Shown here one piece after another: positions 53,501 through 62,500 of a stretch of 64,000 nucleotides of DNA (the stretch's first letter is position 1; every line of letters starts with the position of its first letter). The notes under the pieces are model-generated. The model searched no databases. It saw only the letters and a list, made by a program, of their open reading frames with translations, and had not been told where the DNA came from. Where the stretch lies: NCBI GenBank assembly GCA_022829145.1, contig CM040743.1, positions 28,757,646 through 28,821,645 on the forward strand, given 5' to 3'. A program made the position numbers and the translations under genes. The stretch is from Albula goreensis (taxonomy: Eukaryota > Chordata > Actinopteri > Albuliformes > Albulidae).

Positions 53501-56500
53501 AATCATTACTTTAATGCACTCTAAGGCACTGCACTATTTTTGGCATTGTCTGACACCTGAAATAATCTACATCATTGATAAAAAAAGATAAAAATTTCAC
53601 TTCAACTGTAAAAATGCATGGTATTTAAACACTCTTGAGTAACTGTGATTTTAAGACACTAGCTCTCACTTACATTTCCTGTTATTATCATGTTACTTTC
53701 AATATTCAGAAAAAAGAAGTTTAAGCTCAAGTCCAGTTTCTCAGATAAGCAGGTTGTCAGATGCTGGATGATTTAAATATATTGTATCACCCTTCAAATA
53801 GGGCCATCAGCTGTGAGAGCAATCATTTTTTCTGACTGTTGCTGGCGCAATCATAAATCCATCTGTTGTTTACATGCAGCGACTGAGAATGCTACCTGAT
53901 GAATAATTTATCTAGACAAATCAATTCAATTTATCATCATTGATATCTATATTTATCATGTATCTTTATATCTAGATTTAAAGGATATCCCTTCCCTTAA
54001 TGAAAGGCTTGTTTTAACATGGATAACACCCTGATATGATCTCATGAATAAACCTATGATTCAATATTTTCAAAACGTTGCTGCAGCTATGTTGCTTCGC
54101 TATGGACACGCATCACCCAGATGTGTTGCTTGCACATGTATGTTTGAATCCAGACGGGATGGAAGCATACAGCATGAAACACTTTAGTGTGGTTTTTTGG
54201 TTAAAATGGGGTAACCAAAAGAGCCGCTCATGCAATGAAAAGGGCACAGAACAACACCTCCTGTTCAAACCCCAAATCAAGTCAAGGAGAGCTATTAACC
54301 CTTTTCAGACAGGACACCTGCAATACTCAATGTCCTCTATGCCATAAGAACTTAGATCAAATCTACAGTTACTCAGTACATATTCCAGTGATGTAGCTTT
54401 ACAATACCCATAGAAATATTTTACCCCATTAATATTCCCCATTCATTTATTAAAATTGCAAGTAAATGAAAGGTTAGATGAGTAAGGTACTGAGTTTTAA
54501 CATATGACTTAATATCAAAATTATTTATGGTGTTTTATGGCAGGGCCCAAAGGAAAGGGTTAACTTCAAGTGCCCTCCTGTCCTTCTCCACAGTACCTTT
54601 GACTAACAGTTTGGCAGTAGACACCAGGTTCCCAGCTTTGAAAGTGACCGTCCCTGAGTCGTTGGGGGCCAAGTTCGTAAGGGAGAGTGTGTGCACGTTA
54701 CCCTGACACTCCCCGATCTTGCTGAAGGTGCTGTGCAGCAGGGCAGTGCCATCCAGCCACCATTGCACCGGCCCAGGGGCCCTGCTGGACAGCTGGCAGG
54801 AGAACTCGGCCTGCTCCCCAATAAAGACGTCTGTGTTCTTTAAACCACACACTATCCGCACCTCTCTCACTGTGGAGTAATGCAGAGAGACCGTAGCTCA
54901 GCCATTCAGAGCCAGCTCGCCAAAGGCCAGCTGCCTCCCAGTTTTATTTTTTCACCCACTCTCCCTTTCATTTGCCACATGCCTATCATATCATAATGCT
55001 ATTTAAAGGCTTTCAGCTTTGTCTATGTCTCTGTTTGACTGCATGTCTGTCTGCCTAATGCATTAAATCATACAGTGCCCTACCACTACAGGTTGAGGAA
55101 TAACAACTAGAGGCACTGATCTGAAATAATTTGTGACTATGTGAACAAAGACAGAATAGAGATTGTGACCTTAACAGGTTACTGTACAATGCCTTTTAAC
55201 TGCCATCAATTTAAATAACCAATTTCATGATGTAGTTGCACTGAAATTATAATGATATGCAGAAGCTCATTAATATATGAGATCAATAACTATAAAAATT
55301 GATAATTAATTAAATACAAAGTAAATCACCTACTTTTATGTGAGCAATGGGAGCACAAATGAAATAGAACATGCTGCCACAACTTTTTCATTCCCTGTCA
55401 TGATATTCACGATTGGACAGCTAAGTTATAAAAGTGTTATCAAAACTATAAAACATGAAGGAAACAATACCAAAACATGCTGTAGATATCAAAGTAATGC
55501 AGCCAATATGTAGCATGTATTCAATAGTAAGAATTTAAATAAATATGACCCGTTATCAGCATTTTAATGTGAAAACAGAAAATGTTTTTTTGAGGTGATT
55601 TCAATATAGAAATAATGCCGAACTGCATCTAAGTTAACACTTCATACACTGGTGACATTTGTGACGCATCATTTATAACTGTTAAGTATGACACCACCAA
55701 GTATATTTTTCAGAATATCATTTGGTCACAACTGATGTTTGGTGATTCTATTGTAATTAGTATGCACCTTACCATTAACTTTCAGCAGTACCTTTGAGTG
55801 AGTTTACCATTTTCACTCTTTAATATAGTTCAAACTGATCAATCATTTAAAAATAAAAATGAACACAAGCCAACATTTGTTACTTGCGGAAAGAAATGCA
55901 GCTAAAAAGAATCTGATTAGATTCTTCCTTTCTCAGCCCTTAAAACCAAACATACTTAATTTTGGGTCTCTCTCTCTCTCTCTCTCTCTCTATCACCCAC
56001 ATACACATTGACACATGCATGCTCGCACACATCACAGATTGACTAAGGATCTGAAGGGTAACATTTTTGGCATACTTACCATCAATAAAATGATCTATCA
56101 TTGTATTGCATAAATCCCCATTGTAAGGGCCATCCATTCAGGAGGTTTGTGTGTGTCTGTTTGTTTTTCCAGTAATCAGTGGCAGTATATCCATCATTCT
56201 CATACTACAACAGTACAGGATCTAAAAAGGATGAGCAACTTTTTGGGCAATATTCCCGGGCAAGACTGCCAAACGATACAGCCTCAGCAGTGTTGTGGTA
56301 ACATTAGGCACCTTCCCATAATTTCTCCCTTATACAGAGACATTAGAGTGCTATCTCCTACTGGGCAACTTACATAAATCTTTTAAACAACCGGCTGAGA
56401 CGCAAGAAAAAACAAAAATGGCCTCTTCAATGTTACACAACAGAACCCAAACACCATTTTTTGCCAAATGTGAAACATTTTCAAATACCTAAAATATGAG

Positions 56501-59500
56501 TTATATTGTAAGTAACGCGGCTAAGCTAGCTGGCAGCAGTACCATTTTTGGCTATATTTGGAACCACAATATTGTTCTACTAAACTCTGACTAGATTCAT
56601 TGCAGATAATGGGTTTTAGCACAGTGTGTCATGCAAGTTGCCCATCACTGTCCATTGCACTGTGTCTCATCCTGTTACCTATTCCTGGCAAAATTGCCCA
56701 GCAATATTACCCAAAACCTTTCCCCATGTATTATTACCTTAAGACCATCTACATCAGTCATGAGAGGATTCTGCTCCTGCTGTTACTACACAGTTACCTT
56801 GCACTGTAACTGAGGCTGTGGTCAGCTGGTCCCCTGCATCGCAGGTGTAGTAGCCATTGTCTTCACGCTCCAGATCGTGAATGCATAACTCCAGCATACA
56901 GCCATCCTGCTTCATCTCATACTTCCTGTTGGGCTGCAGCACCACACCTCCCTTTCGCCATTCCACGACAGCTCCAGGTTTGGAGATCTCACAGCAGAGG
57001 CTGATGCTCTCCCCTTCCTCAGCCTCCTGGCTGGTCAGCTCTTTCTGGAAGAAGACGGGTGCGCCTGAGAAAAACGTAGAGAGAGACGATGGTGTCAGGA
57101 GACAGGAACTAGCCCTGGTGGCAGAGGTGGTTCAGGGCAATAAAGATTAAGAGTGATTTTCTTCACAGTGGGAAGGTATGCATCTTCAGTTCTCCCCATC
57201 TTGACCAGGATGTACACTGACACAAGCAGCAGCAGAACGAAATGAACAAACAGGCTGAATTCCTTCAGTCATCTGTTTCTATGCTCAATGGTCCAGGTGG
57301 CATCTCATGTGTGTCATCTGCTCAGCCCCTTCTTCAACTCAAGGAGCTGGGGGCACCTTCTGCATGTTCCAGGAGATGTGGTTAAATGGGAATGCTGGGA
57401 TAAGGAGTCATGCAGAACAGGTTGTCTATCTCCTGTCCATCTGAGTGATGTGTCTACTTCCAATAGAGTCAGCTATGATCCTTTCCTCAAGGAGTGCTGC
57501 TGCTTTGTAAAGCACAACTTTACAAATAAGTCACTCTACACTAAATTCAAAACCAAAATAAATGCATACAAATATGTGTGTTCACATGTGCCTAATTGTG
57601 TGTAACTGTCCATTTTGTTACAGATGTACAGTGAGTGAGTGCAATAATACAATAGCTGCTTTACAGGACAGCAAATCTCTAAGAGTGTTAAAGATATAGC
57701 TGGAGATGTTAGGATGGAGATGGAGTGAAATGGAGGGAGTGATATGACAGAAGCAAGAGGGTGAACAAGGATGAGGGAAGACATGGTGGAAGGCAAGGTA
57801 AGGGTGAGGGTGAGGGAAGGGTTGGTGGAAGGCTGGATAAGGGTGGGGGAAGGGTTGGTGGAAGGAAGTATAAGGGTGGGGGAAGGGTTGGTGGAAGGCT
57901 GGTTAAGGGTGGGGGAAGGGTTGTTTGCTGGAAGCTGAGGTCTTTGGCAGCACACAGAGTCTCCTTAGCAGATGGAGGGCACATGAATGGTGAAGGAGCA
58001 CTCCTGATGGAGAGAGGTGAAGGACAGGCTTCAACCTTTCACCATCCTGCCTCTACCTGGCTTCTCTAGCACCAGCAGTTTGGCAGAGGTCCTTTCCCTG
58101 CCCACCACGAAGGTCACGGTGCCTGACTCATCAGGCGTGACCATCTTCAGCGCTAGGCGGTGCTCGTAGCCCTGGCAGCTCATTTGGTTCAGGTCATTGT
58201 TCTGTAGGAGGTTGGAGTCAAGCCACCACTCTCCCTCTGTCACCCCATACTGGGACAACCTGCACTCAAAGCAAGCATCCTCCCCGGTCGTCACAGTGAC
58301 ATCATGGAGCCCCACCATGATCCGCACATGCTCTGCAGGGGAAAGGGGTGACTGAGCAAGGCGTACGTTACCAAGTCGATTACATAGTTCCCAGTGGGAT
58401 ATGAGAAGTTATTATGTAAAAATAAGAGCACCATTGACATGTATGACTACAGCAGAAACAAGTCATACATTTTACATGCCACAAAGATGTCATAGGCAAG
58501 CCTGCCTGCATGTAGACCCCATTTTTTCCCACACCAAATTCAGCAAAACTGTTTAAGTCTCACACATCAATCCTCTAACTTCAGAAGGAGGCGGTTCCAA
58601 ACATGTGACTCCTCTGATTGCGTGCTAGCAAGCCCTTGCTTCTTTCCACAGGGCCCACATCACAGCATTATATGCTGCCTATGTCGCAAGAGGATGACAA
58701 AGTCAGCATATATTTGATTTGCACCTCCACAGGAGCCTGGCCAACCAAGACTGGCCACTAGAGAGCAATGAGGCAAACAAACTTAACTGACTTAACTGAC
58801 ATGCTTATCAAAGAGGGTGGGCCAATTCGTTGTCAGTAATGGCATAACTGGGACTTGAACACCTTGATACAGGGTTCACACCTACTCCGGTAATTACTTT
58901 CTTACTGTGTGAGCCACCCACAGGCCACATGTAGACTCATGTAGTTAATTTGTATGACATGTAGAAGTCATACAAATTAACACAAAAGGGAGTGACCTGT
59001 ACTTTTGCTGTGCATCAGTGCAACTGTTTGCTCTGCCCTGTTTCTTTGAGTATATGTCTGAGCACTATCTGTAGCTATGATGCATTCAACATGAAATGAA
59101 TAGAAATATGTGGGTTTGTGGACCTTTTGATTCTCTGGGTTACCTTTGACTGTGAGGGTGGCGGTACTCGTGCTCTTCCCTGTGTCACAGGTGTAACTGC
59201 CATCATCCTCCGGCGTCAGCTTGTGGATAACCAGGACACGTTCGCAGCCATGCTCCTCCATGGAGTACTTCTCGCCCATGGACAGTGTTTTTGAGCCCTT
59301 CCTCCAGGTCACAGTGGCCTTGGTGGTGGAGATCTTACAGCGCAAAGAGACATCCTCCCCTTCCCTTGCCTCCTGGCTTTCCAGGTCCTTTTCAAACACC
59401 ACTGGGGCCGCTGCCAGGACAATGAGAGGGGATAGCAGATTAGCTCAAGACCCTTGAGGGAGTGCCACACCGGAAAGATGGACTTTTGGGTATGGAACCA

Positions 59501-62500
59501 TGGAAACCACAGGGGATTATTGAAACCCTGGGGGTTCTCAAAAAAACCCTCTTGATCACAATGTCTATGCAATATTCTTATTCATAGAGAATCCATAGTT
59601 ATTTTTACCATGTATCAAAGTCAACAGATCAATACCGTCCTTAATGAACTCACCCAATATATTATGTCATTGAGGATTTTCGGACATGTTCAACTTTTAA
59701 AACTGACACTGTAGTTACTGTCGACAGCCATCAAGCACACACACAATGACTGCACTTTACATCCTATCCCTTTAAATGCTGTCAATTGGAAAATACACAT
59801 CTTTATTTGTAACTCAATTTCGTTTTCATCGAGTAGAAACTACCTTAACACCTAATTTTGATGGGATTGCGATCTGAGGTCAGAAATATCCATTGTGATG
59901 CATGGTGACCATTGCAAGGGCACCTGGTAAAATGGAGCTCTGCTCTGTAAGATGTGGAATACTTGACTGAATTATTTTTCAAAACCAAAAAGACAACCAG
60001 ATACATACAATGCCCAAAACACACATCACTCAACAAACAGGAGCAATAATGCTGTTGTTTCTTGATCTTTTCCTCCCACCAATCACAAGCTAATCACACT
60101 GAAATGAATGATACTTGATGGTAGCTGTGAAACATCCGGTCCACTGATACACCAGACAAACCTTTAACCATGACAGAGGCTGTGGTCTGCTGGTCTCCTG
60201 TGTCGCAGGTGTAGTCTCCTGAATCCTCTGGTGTCAAACACTTGATCACCAGCTCAGCTTTCATGCCTTCCACCTTCATTTCGTGTTTGGGTCCATGTGT
60301 TAGGGTGATTTCGCCCTTCCTCCACTCCACGGCTGCTCCAGCCACGGATAGCTCACAGTGCAGGGTGATGCTGCTCCCTTCCTCAGCCTCCTGGTTCTGG
60401 AGCCAGTGGGTGAACAACACGCTGGCAGCTGGACATGAAGCAAAGGAAAAGGTCTTCTCCATTACATTGTGAAATGTGGATTTAAGAGATGTGAGGGCGA
60501 TGGGAGAACATAATCCAGATGTTGTCAGATGGAAAAGTTGATGGTAATGAAGTATCAATCACAAAATTCGCTGAACTGAATATGCCATTGCCATTGAATA
60601 TGTTCTTTTCCATACCACAAGCAATTTCTGAATGACTCCTCATTTAAATGTGTTAAACACAAAAAAAAAAACAGATGAGGGTGGCAATGTGGATGACGAA
60701 GGTTGACAAAGGATTCCTTGGTTCTCAGTGGGACAGTGGGAATGAGCAGAGCATTTGCTGAGAGCCTTGGTCACCTTACCTCTGACCATGAGATGAGCAG
60801 TGGAGGTGTGAGTTCCCATGCTGAAGGCCACAGTGCCTGAATCCTGCTGCGTAACGCTCCGGAGGATCAGGGTGTGCTCCCTGCCTTCTACCCGGATTTC
60901 ATTCATCTCATTACTCTGAAGTGGGACACCCTGTAGGATCCACTGGACCTGAGGTGCATTTTCATGGGAGACGAGGCACTGAAATAGTGCATCTTCGTCC
61001 TCATGCACCATGCAGCTCTCTAGTCCCTTAATGATGATCACATCTCGCTCTGTTTAAGAAAGCCCATCAGGAGCTAAGGGTTACCACTTAGAGAAAGCTG
61101 CACATATTGTAATTAGAGCTTCATTTAAACCAGGACTGAATCAAAATAAAACCTCTGACCCATCACTTCATCCAACAACCTGTCTTATTTGTGACTTACT
61201 GTAAATTTCAAGTGTAAGTTACAATTAGCTTGTATACTTTGATTAAAGAACAGGTCAAAGATTTTGTTTCAGTATTTCAATTCAGTCACTGGAAGAGAAA
61301 ATCACCCAAGCACGGAAGAAAAGAGAATACAGAAAACAGCTACAAAAGAAAGTGGCCAGTGAGGTTACCAAACTCCTTTTAGTGCTCAGTGAGAATGGAT
61401 GATAGTGTTGAAAAGCCTTAAAAAAGTCACAGCCACATCCCTCACACTTAGGAGGTGAAAGCAAAGGTACAATCACTGTGCAGTGAAGTTAGAAGAGGCC
61501 TTTTAAAAGAGGGGAAAAGCAGACAGAAATGTATATCCAAATGATGCCTATGGCCAATGTAAGATTAAGCAGGGGGGTTTTGCTGAAGAGGAGGATTCAG
61601 GTAGTAGGAAAGGTGTGATTCAGATCAGCCGTGATCAAAAAACAGGCTCTTGGATATGGTAATGGGGATCTCTCCTACCCTGCACGGTGACTATGGCAGA
61701 ACACTTCTGGTCTCCTGTGTCACAGGTGTATTCTCCTGAGTCTGCGCCACACAGTTTATAGATCACCAGCTCTACCATGGCACCTTCTTGCTTCACTTGG
61801 TACTTGTCACTGGACTCCAGGGCCTTATTGCCCTTCTTCCAGGTGACCAGAGCACCCGGTTTCGTGATCTCACACAAGAGGGTGGCGGTACCCCCGGCCT
61901 CTTCCTCCAGGTTCGTTAGCTGGGTTCTGAAAAAAAAAAAAAAAGACGGGCAGGGCTGTGCGGGGCGAGGGTAGGGTGAGGAGGCATAGAGGTCTTCATA
62001 TTAAACTGAAGGATGTAGTTGGATACTGGGGTATACGTAATCCTCTGAAAATTACAGCAACCTACAAACTGCATTCTGTTACATTATGTATGCATTCCAT
62101 TTGCTTGACACAAATGGATGACTGACAAAGACACATATTTGCACAATCACAACTTGATACACAGTAAAGTTCTAACACTGGATTAGAATGCTGTGGTCAA
62201 CAATTTGAAAACTGCAGTCAAAAACAGGTTGAGGATAACTGTGAGTGATTGTCCCTCTTCTTGAGTCTTACGTGTCAAAACAGTATAAGGTTCAATCACA
62301 CGTGTATTCAAAAAAATCATACAACCCATCCACTCATATCATTAATGTTAATGAGCCATTAGAACACAGTAATATTCAGTACAGAACTGGGTCACAATGC
62401 CCTCAAATTACATAAATACATTATTAACATTTAAGAAAGTGTAATATCAACAGCAAGAAGTTATGGCTCAGCCTACCCTTCACAATCAGGTGGGCAGTGC

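Noticed and set aside
57536-57984. Pro-Leu-Ser-rich minus-strand frames
   Set aside because: Translation of the 33-bp minisatellite; no splice sites and no similarity to obscurin.
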